From Cylicocyclus nassatus (Eukaryota > Nematoda > Chromadorea > Rhabditida > Strongylidae), in assembly GCA_958299035.1 (NCBI GenBank), contig CATQJL010000305.1, forward strand, positions 60,466,486-60,530,485: DNA of 64,000 nucleotides. Reading direction: 5' to 3'. Position numbers and translations under genes: made by a program. Under the pieces are notes generated by a model. It ran no database searches, was not told where the DNA came from, and saw only the letters and a program-made list of their open reading frames with translations. Shown piece after piece: positions 29,856 through 41,681 of the stretch (position 1 is the stretch's first letter; each line of letters begins with the position of its first letter).

Positions 29856-30290
29856 TCACGTGACGTGCGGGCCCCAGTATAGAAGGTGCCAATGATCCCT
29901 GTCCCTCGCTTCGGACATCCACGATCTTCTTGGTCGTCGTCGTTGGCTGCGTCCACGAGTTCCAGGGGCGAGAATCGTATCCAGCTGATTTCTCAGCTGG
30001 TCCATCCGTTCCACGAACGCGTCTGCCCATCTTGTCGGTGGTCTTCCTCGAGGACATTTGGCTTCGCGAGGAATCCACTCAGATGTTCTTAGTGTCCATC
30101 TATCGTCCGTTCTTCTCATTATGTGACCGGCCCATCTGTGTTTCGCTTTCGCAACGTATTCCGCTGGGTCCCGAAGACGGGACATTCTTCTCATATCTGT
30201 GCTGCGAAGTCCGACTAGATGTTGCTTGCTCGGGTCATCTTCAGAAGACTGCGCTCGAGCGCTCTGTGGGTGGTCCTTAAAGCTTTCGAC
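29856..30290 (-). pseudogene. RTE LINE C-terminal segment
   Basis: After the shift near 30,250 the protein continues as LRSTDMRRMSRLRDPAEYV, KHRWAGHIMRR, then RGRPPTRWADAF and ends WHLLYWGPHVT. This is the conserved C-terminal block (RWAGHxxR, RGRPxxRWxD) of RTE-clade proteins. Confidence 0.88.
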
Positions 30291-31894
30291 GTGGCTACGG
30301 TGTCGGCCCAAGTCTCAGCTGCGTAGCAGAGCGCTGGGAGAACGGTTGAGTCGAACAGGTGGGCACGAAGCTCCGGGTCCGTCAGTTGGTCGGTGGCTTC
30401 CTTCAGAGGCCCGAAGGCGGCCCAGGCTACTCTTCTTCTCCTGTTAAGTTCTTCCCTCAAGTCGTTCTCCATGTTCATCGAACGTCCGAGATACACGTAA
30501 GAAGGCGTCTCCATAATAGGGGTGCCTTCCACCATTTCTGCATCTTCGCAAAGGGCGTTCTTCAGGAACTGAGTCTTCTTCCGATTTATTCGCAGTCCGA
30601 TCTTCTTCCCTACTTCGTTTAGTTCCTTCAGCATCGCCTCTGCTTCAATGATACTGCTCGAGAAAAGGACGATGTCATCCGCAAAACGAAGGTTGGATAG
30701 GATTCTCCCATCAACTCGTATGCCTCTCTCTTCCCAGTCTAGTGACTTCATCACCCACTGCAAGGCCGCGGTGAACAGCTTCGGCGAAATAGTGTCGCCT
30801 TGTCGAACCCCCTTCCCAATTGGAATGGTTAGGGGGCGATGGAATAGCTGCATCGTTGTTGTACAGTCCTTGTGGCAGTCGGCTAGTGTCCTCACGTAAG
30901 CTGGATCCACTCCTTGATCGACTAGCGCAGACAGGATGGCGTTGGTTTCGACGCTGTCAAAGGCTTTCTCGTAGTCGACGAAGGTTAGGACAAGAGGCAG
31001 TCGGTACTCCCGGCAGACTTCTATGACCCTCGAAACCGTCTGGATGTGGTCCATGCAGCTGAATCCTTTGCGAAATCCAGCTTGTTCTTGGGGTTGGGCT
31101 TCATCCAGTGTCCTAGATATGCGTGCGAGGATAATCTTCGTGAAGAGCTTGTACAGCACACTCAGCACGCATATTGGACGGTAATTTCGAAGATCTTCCC
31201 GTTCACCCTTCTTAAAAAGAAGGACGGTTCTTGACGTTCTCCACTGGTCGGGAATCCTCTCCTTCTGAAGGTAAGATGTCAGGTGCGACGTGAGAATCTC
31301 GTGTAGACGTTGTCCTCCGGCTCGCAGAAATTCGACGGAAAGATGGTCTGGTCCTGGAGCCGTGGATGTCTTCATGGTCTGAATCGCCGTGCGCACTTCA
31401 GCAGGTAGAATTCGTGGTGGTACTTCTCCAGTGGGAACAACGGGCATCGGCACGGGTGTTGATGAGCGGAAGAGGTTGGTATAGAAGTTCTTCGCGATAG
31501 ATTCCATCTTGTATCGGGAAGAAGTCGGAGTCCCGTCTTCGTTCAATAGTGCAGCCAGCGGTACGTGATATTCACAGAGGTCCCTTCGGCATTTCTTAAG
31601 ACTTCGTCTTCCTTCGGCTGCTTCCAGTATCTTGGCTTGCCTGTACTTCCTGAGATCCTCCTGCATAGCTGTTCTGCAACTGGTGTTGGCTATCAGTCGC
31701 TCGAGATGGGTTGCATTCGGATCCTGCCTCAGAAATCTTCTTCTTTCGAGCAATTCCTTGGTGGTCTTCGAAATACGTTCCAAGTTCTTCTCAGAAGTCA
31801 CTGAGGCACATCCTCCGCAGGCTCGCAATCCTTTCAGAAGCCGGTCGTAGTCGTTCGTCGGGTCCTCTTCGATGGGCCAGTCACATCTTGACAT
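30215..31894 (-). pseudogene. RTE LINE reverse transcriptase (559 codons open)
   Basis: RT fingers and palm: QAGFRKGFS at 271-279, TFVDYEKAFD at 304-313 with the first catalytic Asp, GKGVRQGDTISP at 360-371, and FADD at 404-407. LKTTFLKN-type motif equivalents (KKTQFLKN) follow. The Met used is only the first one in the open frame: coding continues upstream in phase to about 32,036. The frame ends prematurely in the thumb region at about 30,215 by a shift. Confidence 0.92.
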
Positions 31895-32038
31895 GAGCTC
31901 CTCCAGTCTGTTCCCGTCATAAACGACTTCCTTCCTTCTCGCGACACTGTGACAGATTTTCTTTTCCAGCCTTCGGCTGAGTCGTATCTTCGCTCGAAGG
32001 AGGCGGTGATCGGAGCCACTGCAGAAGGATGGAACTAC

Positions 32039-32263
32039 TTAGACATCGAGCAAGCTCCACCTTCGGTTGGTGAGAATGTGGTCGATCTCCGCGTGAGTCG
32101 TTCCGTTGGGCGATTCCCATGTCCACCGGCGATGTTCTTTCTTCATGAAGATGGAATTTCCATGGAAGAGTCGTGCGGCGGAGAGAAGCCCAGCGAGACG
32201 GTTGCCGTTTTCGTTCCGGAGCCCATATCCCTTCCCGATCCTATATTCCTTTTCTAGTGGCAT
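32039..32263 (-). pseudogene. RTE LINE endonuclease, C-terminal part
   Basis: Continues the endonuclease after a second shift near 32,300: EYRIGKGYGLRNENGNRL, then TWESPNGTTHAEIDHIL with the catalytic Asp-His region. After an in-frame TAA (about 32,038) the same frame goes on with the final SDHRLLR motif and into the RT frame. Confidence 0.85.
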
Positions 32264-32351
32264 CCCGATTTTCGCATTGAAGTCCCCACAACATACTTGT
32301 AGAAGGACTTTTCGTTGCGGACAACCTCCTCCACGTCGTCGTAGAAAGCAT

Positions 32352-32756
32352 CTAGTTCTGAGTCGTCAGCTGCTGATGTTGGAGAGTAGCAGTTGATGAT
32401 GCTGATGGTCTTTTGACGTGGAGGCTTTGTCGTAGGATGGCTAGTCGGGGTGATAGGATCTCGTGCGAATCGACAAGATGGACGATAGATGGATGGACGA
32501 CAAAGCCAACGCCTCCCACGTTTCGTGATGGAACCTTTTCACCACGAATGATGAGGGTCCCATCACTCATCTGTCGCACGTGCTTCTTCCTGGACTTCGT
32601 TTCCTGCAGAGCGATGATGTGGTAGTTGATATGCTCTGCAGCGTCGAGAAGAGCGTGGAGGTCGGCGTTTGTGGAGACTGTCCTGGCGTTGTAGGTGCAG
32701 AGCATGAGGCAGTCTCCATGGCGTGTCGTCCGGGCAGACATGTCGTTTTTGTCCAA
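32352..32756 (-). pseudogene. RTE LINE endonuclease, N-terminal part
   Basis: AP-like endonuclease that nicks target DNA for priming. [11 protein letters not shown] holds the conserved Asn and ALQETKSRK the catalytic Glu. [11 protein letters not shown] is the next conserved strand. The frame is lost at about 32,420, where a one-base shift moves the coding into another frame. Confidence 0.88.
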
Positions 32757-33140
32757 TCCGAAAGGCGCCCTGAGTACCCTGACATCGTTCTTGCTACCAC
32801 CCGGCGCCGTAGGCGGGATACGATGTGCAGAGTTTCTTTCTAATCTTCTAACTGGAGGAGTAATATGAATTTTCCCCTACAAGAGCTGGCTTACTAGGCC
32901 TACTCTTGACTTCCACGGGGCGATCGCTGACCCCGGGCTTGGAGCGGGGAGGGACCGCCTAGCGACCAGATGAAGCCAGACGGCGGAGGATCTGGCGTGG
33001 CCAGTTCTTAGCTAAGCATCCGGCCAAAACCGGAAACGCGAACTCCTTCACAGCTTGGGAGGCCCTACCAGAATATACACTCGGCTGTGCATCGCAGTTC
33101 GACACCCAGTGTCACCCCCACGCCACGATGAGGCGGCCGA

Positions 33141-35600
33141 CCATTGTGGGGGTATATGAGCTAGGCAGAGATATTTGCATAGATGATTCCTTGATGTAAG
33201 TGAAAGACGAATCGTTTCTCGACATAAGTGCCCAAAAATAGATACAGATAAGAACTAGGCTTTTCAAACTTTGCGTTAGGGCAGAATACACATATGAAAT
33301 GATCATATAGCCGGGAAAGCTGTGAGCAGCAGCAGCTTAGCGAAGGGAGTGTGAGTGAGGTTTGCCATGAAGCTCATGGACAGACTTTTGAAGTGCGGCA
33401 AAACCCCATAGAACCCCATGTACTAACAATTTGTATACAGGCATAACTTTAGCGGAAAAATTAGTCTTAAATGATACAAACCGGGTCGGCAGTGTCAAAA
33501 AATAGGCGAGGATTGCCAAGTTTTGATGAGATAAAATGAGACGAGGACATATCGACAACATATCAAATTCGGGAAGGGATTTTGGTGTTGATGTGGAAAA
33601 ATGAACGCGATGTGCTGGTGTTGTCAACAGTTCATGATGGTAAGACCGACGATTCAGCAAAGCCTGTAATCTCACGGGAAGGACCATTCGTCGAAGTGGA
33701 GTATCACGCGTGTTCATATCATTCTTCTTTTTTGGGTGCTGATACCAAATCCACCTTCCTTAACTGCTCAGTGATGTTTTGGTAAAGTCATGAGCGACAA
33801 TTTCCTAGGATGAACCTCCGTCGCTTTAAGTTAGCTGCGCCATGCAATGTGAAGGTGTGGACAGATAATGGGAGAGACTCCTGAGCAGGTGGCCAAGAGT
33901 TGAAGCAAAAAGATACGTTAGCACAACCCAGCATACTCATGACACTAGTAAGACGCTTTAGGCAAAGCGGTTCATATTATCGCTAACAGCACATCTGAGT
34001 ACATTTGCAGAGGCTTATTGTAATAAACAGATATTTCGGACACAGGACTTGGGAAAATCTTAAAAATGATTTTATCCCGTGGGTAATCATTACCTTTAAC
34101 GTAATTTAGGGTTTGACACAGGCCAAGATGCAAGATGGTTCAACACATTGACAACCAGTCGACACACTATGTGTGTCACTCGTGCGCACTGACGTGATTG
34201 CTTAACCCGTTGAAACGACGCCTAATTTTGCATGGCGGTGCTGAGGGATGACGCGATTTTGCACAACATTTCGGCGTGGGAAAGTTTGGCGAACGGGGAG
34301 TCACGGTCGGCGAGAAATCGCCGCGATGGCCGCCGCACGCGACGTCGCGTGCCAAAGCTGCGATGGCGGCCTATTAAAGGACACAGAATGACTGTCGCTT
34401 CCGCGCGGGAATCCTACCGATATAGCAAGCACGCCCTCTAACGAAACGGCTGTTCCGTAGGAAAATGATGCTGTTTGGGCGACAAACTGCCATTCTAGTC
34501 GCATTGGTAAATGATTCGTCAAGCCCCCGTCTTAGAAACTGCAGGACTACAAAAGTAGTGGTTTGAGCAACATAAAAAGCAAAAACAATGTGTTCCTTCC
34601 GTGAAGCCATAACTGGAAGTAAATAAGCTGCAGGTTTGAGTTGTTCTAAAGGTAAGTATCAGCTTCTGGAGTATTGAATCCAGTTAGAGTTCGATCTAAG
34701 TTACTTGTCGCATATTACATCATTTTTGTTCACATTTTCTTAGAGCATAGTATTTTTTATCGAATAGCCTACATTTCGACCCCATATTTGAAACGATCTT
34801 TGAGAGCATAGATTTTGATGCGTCCACATGAGATACGAGGCTCCAGCACCCCTTGCCTTTTACATCCTTACTCCTCTTGTTCCATACTTTGGATTCCATT
34901 AGCCAAAACAACTTTTTATGATGATATGATCGGAAACAGCTATGCATGGAGTATGTCAGTTTTTGAAGAGAAAAAACATCTTCAAAGTTGTTTCAAATGA
35001 TTACGCACACATACCATTCATTTTACACAAAAGAGACAAAACTAAGGTCTTCATCTTATCTTTATCGTGAACAAGCATCAGTAGTGAACAAAGGTTCAAT
35101 AGGCCTTCAATAGGCGAATGAAAGATAGTTTCGAAATTTTTTGACTGTTCAACTTTAAGGATTGGAAAGGCGCCTGCTATAGCTTGCTGGTCAAGAGAAA
35201 ATGTTCCACGAAACCGTACTTATATAGGCAGAGAAAGATCCATTATCTGTAACCGTCACCGTGATGTACTCGTATTAACATGAGGTACTGAGAACAAGAA
35301 GATGCGAACAACATATCAAGACAGCACCGAAGAAAGCAAATGAAATTAGTGTGAAAATGAAAGAGCACGTCAAAAACAACACGAAATTGAATTTGAACTG
35401 AAAGAGATCAAAGAGATATAGAGAAAAATGACACCTATGGGGGCAATCGAAACCCTAGAAACGACGATATATAAAAAAACATGTTGAAACGTGCGATCGA
35501 CTCATATAGCCTTTTCGCTAACAACGATATGGCTCTACAGTATCTGCAGTCACAAAATAATCAAGAACAATTAGGGAAATAGTAAGATAATTTTACCTAC
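33141..35600. other. Intergenic stretch, one repeat fragment
   Basis: A fragment at about 33655-33705 (GGGAAGGACCATTCGTCGAA) is related to the TIR of 3054-3439. Otherwise nothing recognised; frames of 126 codons (33337-33717, minus) and 69 codons (34232-34441) show no known feature. Confidence 0.5.
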
Positions 35601-35879
35601 CTTATCAATGCGCTTGTAGTGACCACTCCCTGCTGAATTTGCCTTTCGAATAACTCCTTTCGGGATATTCTTTGTTTTCGAAGCGAATACTTTCTGCGAA
35701 CATGTCTTCCAATGTCAAACTGAAAAAGTGGTCGTTCTATTTCGACAAGTTAAAGTGATCTACCTGATCAAAAGTCATCAACTTAGCTACCGCATTTATG
35801 TTTTCTTGCTGATGCGTGCTAGAACATTTTGGAAGCTCGCGTGTTTTTGGCCAAGTGCTCGTCGAATTTTGCTGAACGG

Positions 35880-36290
35880 TTATCTTGGTAATCGTGGTGG
35901 AAATATCAGCAAAAGATACCAACGGTAGCATTCTGCAAGATTGGTGGTTCTCATTGTTCCGATTCTCCATTTGCACCAGTACCGGCGAAGTGTTCCGTTG
36001 AGCCACGTATTGTAGAGGTAGACCAAAAAAGCTTCACAACATTCAAAGGCTGGGTGTGTATCGAGCGTACTGGGACGGAATAAGCCAGGCAGCCTCGTGA
36101 GAAATCGCTCCGGCAAAAATGGGATTCCCTTTATTGTCCGCCACCACTTTTTCACAAAAGCACTGCGATGAGGTCCTTTTAGGAACTTGGCGATTCCAAG
36201 GGCGTTTCTTCTGCGGTTCCAGCATTGGCTAAGGTGAAAAAGACATCTTTCGACACTCGTATTCGGGAAGCACCGCTCTGCTGCTTTCAA
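35880..36290 (-). pseudogene. MULE transposase core block
   Basis: The longest MULE frame. It starts at a frameshift, not at a real initiator. ERCLFHLSQCWNRR is the C-x-x-H segment near the third catalytic residue, followed by AFVKKWWRTIKGIPFLP and the RTTNLAE motif that corresponds to the T-N-N/L-x-E block of MULEs. Confidence 0.75.
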
Positions 36291-36991
36291 AGCTTATCGA
36301 AATCTAGTATGATTCTTGAAGGGTCGGTGGCGCCAGCCGCTTGCAATTCTTGCTGTACTCTGCTAAACATTCTCTCATACGTTTGTTGGGTTTTGTTCCT
36401 TGTAAACGCATAAACTAGCGGCATCTAAATATAATGTCAATTTAAATCATTTTGTATGGAAAACTCATACTTCATGTTCGGACATAAGGACGCCGTGGAT
36501 CGTATATAGCTGCACATCACCAAAACTGCTAGGTAGAATCTTATGCATACCATCCATCACTAGGGCATGCAAGCCCTTTTCGCAAGCTATCTGTAAACCT
36601 AACTCTAAGCGTCAACACGTTCCCAAATTTCCCAGGTAACCAATACTATCCAATGCTCTCCATGTTGAAGTGTAGCGCGGACACGGTGCATTTATCAAAA
36701 GGATCCGAGGTTGAAGGGGAGGCGAAGGTAATTCCGCCCGCACTGATGGAAATGCAAAACCAGAACTTGTATTCTATTTATTTAACTCACCCTGATTGTA
36801 GTTGGTAAAGTACAAATGAATAATCTCATTTTCCTAAAGAAATGAACTTCCATCTTCAAGGAAGGCGTAGGCTCGGGGACGTAGTCCCACGTTGCATGAC
36901 TATGAATGTGGGCCGCCCTCGCTCTACAACAAAGCTGTTGCTTTTGTATTGATAAGAAGTAAACATTAGAAACCTTTCAATGGTTCTTCTC

Positions 36992-37567
36992 CTAGATTCC
37001 AGACTCCACTTGTAGAAATATGCTACCAATTCCCAGATCCACGATTACGCCGGTCATTGCTTGTTGCAAGGTTTGTTCCCATATCTCTGGGATTGACTTA
37101 CTTGCGATAAGCGGATCACTTCGCACTTTCTGACAAGTCTGTGTAAGACAAGAAATTAGCTTATTGTTTAGGCTATTCAACATTTTGACTACCTTATACA
37201 TCAATCTATCTTGAAATGTATTTACGGGTGTACATACGTGTCCCTCACAGGGATCGTTCAATATTTCATTTCCCACTACCTGAAACACAAGTGTCTCATG
37301 ACGAAAAAGCCCATTCACCGCCCCTTCCTGCTGCTTGCTGTGCTCTGCTGCTTGCTCAAAATGCTCATTTCGCTCAAAACTTTGACTAGAGCGGATTCTA
37401 TGCATGCTCATGGCAATTATCATGTTCGCAGCCACATACTCCGAAGTCATGATGATGTTTAGATTGACAGCTTTTCCGCTTTTTACGCCAACCTTCATTC
37501 TAGCAATCACCGAAAAGGCTTGATCTCCCTCCCCCTGGCAAAATTTTGAGCTGATGTGGATTTTCAC
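36992..37567 (-). pseudogene. MULE transposase N-terminal block
   Basis: 191 open codons in the expected position between the first exon and the catalytic core. It contains a His/Cys-rich part (GHVCTP) and the RSDPLIASKSIPEIWEQTL segment that resembles the N-terminal linker of nematode MULEs. The assignment rests on context as much as on sequence. Confidence 0.5.
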
Positions 37568-38268
37568 TCATCTACAGTCCCACGGTAACTCGAGAAGATG
37601 GCGTTACTGTACAAAACGAAGCGCTATCGTGCAAAATAACTTCCGCAGACGAATAGCAGACCCGAATTTTTTGTCAACTAATGTGGAATAATACAGGCCA
37701 TCCGTATTTTGCAAATGCAACACAGTTGCACGCGTTGAATAAAGATCATGGTGGGCAAGGTAGCAGACGAAAAAGCGATGAAAGCCCATGAGAAAAGAGA
37801 GACGCGCGTAGCAAAGTTTTAAGTCCCACGCGGACGGCCCAGACCCGAAACAGTTAAAAAGGTAGCAGTTTGGACACTATGATGAACTAAAACCGGACAT
37901 AAAAACGTATGTAGTCACATACCTTTACAGTGAGATGATGCCGTTCTCTTTTGCAACCGCGACACGCGAAAACGACGTGATCTGCGTTTCTTATGTGGTG
38001 AAGAAACAAAGCCATACGACTTCCGGATATTGTGTACGTGATGACCTCGCGTGTTCCTTTCTGACTTTTTTGAAGCTCTCCGTAGAAGCGGTCTTGCGAC
38101 GAGGCGCTTGATGTTGACATGAAACCGCAATCATTAATGAGAGTCCGATGTCACAAAAAAGTGGCTAAGGAGATCAAGAAATCTATTGATTAGATGAGAT
38201 TACCATGTTTTTGTCACGTTCACGTGTTGCAACTTGTGCCGGCGGAAATGCTTGATCGCTGACAAAAG

Positions 38269-39532
38269 CCGGGACCAGGGTCAAGCAAGGGGTGTGGCAC
38301 ACGATCGCTGGTTACGACCCCCCCCCCTGATTGCTGTCTTAATAAGACCCCCTCCCCCTGGACTATACCCTTAAGATAGCATTACTTGGAGGCCCTGTCA
38401 AACATAATGGGCAACATCTCCATAATGAGCACGTCAATTAACCCCTGTAGACAAAGTTTGAGCGAATTCTGAAGATTTAAGATACTAGGCTACCTAAGTG
38501 AAATGGTCAAATTCCAACATGGTTAACTTTGTTTCAAAGGTGAATTAGCTATCCGTTTTCGCACTCAATACAAAGCACTACTCCTTCTTTGTCCACCTCA
38601 GGAATCCCGCTTCAGAAGACCTCCAAACTGTGGAATTAGAAGCCAACCAAAATCTCGTTTTTCCTTTTTTTCGAATTTGATCGCTGTGCTTTCACCAAAT
38701 ATTACTCAGAGCTAAGAGGACGAATCAGGCTCAAATCACTCCTGTGAAAACTAGGTGATCTAGGCTATCGATCCATATAAATACTGTCCGCTAAAAATGT
38801 TTTTTTGATATAGTTAATGGCCTGCGGCACCCCCCCCCCCCCTCAAAACCTGCGGCTGCCGCATTTTTTGAGGGGGGGGGGGGTGCCGCAGGCCATTAAC
38901 TATATCAAAAAAACATTTTTAGCGGACAGTATTTATATGAATCAATAGCCTAAACCTCGTAGATTCCATAGGGATGTTTTGAGCCTGATTCGTCTTCTTA
39001 GCTTTGAGTAATATTTGGTGAAAGCACAGCGATCAAAAGCGAAAAATGGGAAAAACGAGATTTTGGTTGACTTCTAATTCCATAGTTTGGAGGTCTTCTG
39101 AAGCGGGATTCCTGAGGTGGACAAAGAAGGAGTAGTGCTTTGTATTGAGTGCAAGAAGAGGTAGCTTACTCACCGTTAAGATGAAGTCAATCATGTTTTA
39201 AATTACTGCTTTATAAAAGGTTGTTTACTGCTCGGAGACCTCAGAGTTCGCTGGAACTTGGCGCATAGGGGTTATTCGACACGCAGATTACGACAATTAT
39301 GCTTGATTAGAGGTACGGTAGGTTACGGTAGGCATACGGTATCTGCAAGTTTGTGTCGTTGAACTTGAATTTTGCAGGATTTCAACAGCGCTTTCATCAA
39401 GTCAATTTAGTCACACAGCTTGTACAATTGCTTTTGACCTTGGGTCGATACGACCCCCCCTACCTACCCCCCCCCCTAACGACCCCCATCCCCCTGCGGC
39501 GTGCCGCACCCCCGCTTTACCCTGGCCGGGAC
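38269..39532. mobile_element. Composite foldback element with C/G tracts
   Basis: Outer inverted ends: CCGGGACCAGGGTCAAGC at the left, matched by the complement of CCCGGCCAGGGTAAAGC at the right, each followed inward by C runs (38318-38327, 38350-38360; 39456-39477). An inner palindrome spans 38538-39177 with arms of about 300 bp (CTGTCCGCTAAAAATG near the centre). It closes in a hairpin of 13 C, CTCAAAA, and its G-rich complement at 38827-38885. Non-coding. Superfamily not recognised. Confidence 0.8.
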
Positions 39533-41401
39533 AATGTAGCCACTCCCTTTACGAATGAAGTGAATAAACTAGTTAGAAGATTCGCGATTCTTTGACGATA
39601 CATGAAATTGCACCGGCTCCAATGTAGCAAGATGGAAACAGCCATTCTGGAATCGAACATATATATCTGGGGTAATCTGGAGAAACCTCCTTCGGATTCC
39701 GACTTCGACCTTACTCACAGTACATAACCAATGCAACTAAGAAAAAGCGATACGGCTGACTCTTACACTTCTTTTGATTATAAATCTTACATAATACCCC
39801 ACAAGGTCATCATGAATCTCACTGTTTCTTGCTTTACCCTTTAATCGTGCCACAGCACTGAAAACCAACTCCAATTCTCTAAGTATACCATCGTGCAAAT
39901 GCTTATGAAAATGGTGTCTCCTGGATATCTCATAGAATGTATCATGCGAGATATCTCAACAGCTGTTTGTTATTTGATGGAAACAGAAAATCCTCTGCTT
40001 TCGTTCTTCGCCCAAACTGTCTAATGTTCATTTCTCAGAAAATTGAAGTCATTTTTACCACTTACAGTTTTGCTTTGAAATCATTCTAAGACGAACAGAG
40101 ATTTCGTAGGTGATTTTTGATGTCATCTATCAATATAACCATTGTTACAGGTCCTCTCATGACTCAAAACGGATGGCGAAATTGCTAGTTTTACCATTCA
40201 GAAAATAAAAACATTATATTGATTGCAGGACCAATTCATGACATGATAAGAGACAGAGAAGGCAAAATGCAGCAGGTAACTAAGATCAGCACCGGAATTC
40301 GAAGGGTGGTTATTTCTAAACTGGCATTAGCATGAGGAGAAAACATTAAACGACGAGGAAACGAAAGCAACAATCCTAAATGTCAGGAAAGAATTTAGGT
40401 TTCGGGTGGAATTTCACAAGACGAATTTTGGAGAAACTAAGTTCGGTTTGCAGAGCTAGGAAACTTCAGTAGTGAACATTACGAAAGGTTGCATGGTATG
40501 CGTGAAAAACTTGGGGTCTTAGCGCTAGTAATAACTCGCGCGCGACGTGCGCGGCGAAGCGTCGACCAAGCGCGGCTGACTCCTGACGTCGAGCCGAAAG
40601 TTTTGGGATTATTATGAAATGTATTGCTTTGTAAACAACTACAATCATCTTCTTGTACTACGAAGTCTACAGGTTCCAAAAGCACAAAAAATTGCAAAAA
40701 TACTGAACTTTGCAAAAAATACTAGAACTGAAAAGGTTGTGCTTTTGCAAGGAGTATGTCACCCGTGGCCAACATCATCCCTGGCGGTGAAAAGTGCGTG
40801 GACTACCGCGGTCATCGTCGTTAATGGGTTAAACGTTTCTAAAAGTTATGGATAGTGCAGAGAAATCCTACAAAACTAATGCCAGAAGCGGAAATTTCAA
40901 GGCAACTTTCCGTTACATTACAAGAACCATTAACAACAACTCTTCCCATAACATATTCTTTTAATGCACTTTCGGCTAATCACTTTGAGAAAGAACTTGC
41001 TATACTTTACCCTGTTTAAGCATATCCTACTGCCTTCTTCCCCAAACTAATGCAATGTTAAATTGCGTGGCATACCACGGTACTTTCGTGTTTCATCGAA
41101 ATGATCTGAACGCATTTGCCAGCGTCCAAAATCATCAGTCATCCTATCAGCAAACCTCGAAGTTGCAAAACTATCCCAATGGGAGCTATCCATCACATGG
41201 ACGAATGCCTTTTGATTACTGAATTAGCGGTCTCAATACATGGGATTCACGCGACACGAAGGATGGTTGACTGCATTACCTGAACGTGATTTAAACTGTC
41301 TGGCTGTAATGTGTGGAATGATTTCGAAAGAAGAGCTGCAACAAATTCTTACTGTATGCTCGCTTTCCACATCCAACTGCTGCTAAACATGCTGTATAGA
41401 T
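39533..41401. other. Intergenic stretch, nothing recognised
   Basis: AT-rich except for a CpG-rich patch at 40538-40580 (GCGCGCGACGTGCGCGG). Frames up to 80 codons, none with a known motif. Confidence 0.55.
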
Positions 41402-41681
41402 AATAAAGGATGAAGGATTCGGTGTCCTCAGTACCTTCTGAGGGCATGCTCCGAACGCACACTACTTCATAGTCGAGACGGCGGTTGTATGCGTGCGGGC
41501 CTTTTACATGACTTGCGGAGGCCAGCCATTACCAGGACAAAGCTTTTATCCTCCCAGAATTACTCTGGTACCACTTTGCCGTCTCCGAAGGGTAGTCTTG
41601 GTTCGCCGAGGGGCTAGATCGAATCTGCGCCCGACATGGTCATGGCGGCGCCTCATACCCCTACGCCACTCGTCCCCCTCG
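41402..41681 (-). mobile_element. tRNA-derived SINE
   Basis: On minus, a 75-nt tRNA-like head (41607-41681) has acceptor arms CGAGGGG/CCCCUCG, an A box TGGCGTAGGGG and a B-box-like AGATTCGATC. About 200 bp of unrelated body follow, and the 3' end has CCTTCATCCTTTATTA. These are the parts of a pol III SINE. The anticodon arm is degraded, so this is not a functional tRNA. The plus-strand frames here are shadows. Confidence 0.65.

Larger units (their letters stand above)
29823..33140 (-). mobile_element. RTE-clade LINE, nearly full length, inactivated
   Basis: Non-LTR retrotransposon on minus: a GC-rich 5' region (about 32830-33140), AP-type endonuclease, reverse transcriptase, a short C-terminal segment, and a 3' end at the AAGTAAGTAATAAGC-like tail (29823). 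Length about 3.3 kb is normal for RTE. I count four lesions: frameshifts near 32,420, 32,300 and 30,250, and an in-frame TAA near 32,038. Confidence 0.9.
35601..38120 (-). pseudogene. MULE-type transposase gene, spliced and decayed
   Basis: Mutator-like transposase on minus, in several blocks. (1) 37923-38120 has DRFYGELQKSQKGTREVI, CRGCKRERHHLTVK and a GTATGT donor. (2) 36992-37567 has KFCQGEGDQAFSVIARMKVG, then CTPVNTFQDRLMY and RSDPLIASKSIPEIWEQ. (3) about 36475-36600 has LHALVMDGMHKILPSSFGD and a GTATGA donor. (4) about 36300-36421 has MPLVYAFTRNKTQQTYERMF and DPSRIILDFDK. (5) 35880-36290 has AAERCFPNTSVERCLFHLSQ and MRTTNLAECY. (6) 35601-35717 has FDIGRHVRRKYSLRKQRI. MDGMHK, LDFD and the C-x2-H context are the MULE DDE region. 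A one-base loss joins blocks 4 and 5 out of frame (near 36,293), and block 5 drifts again near 35,940. No terminal repeats found. Confidence 0.75.

Noticed and set aside
30359..31896. Several plus-strand frames of 60-87 codons
   Set aside because: Shadows of the minus-strand LINE reverse transcriptase.
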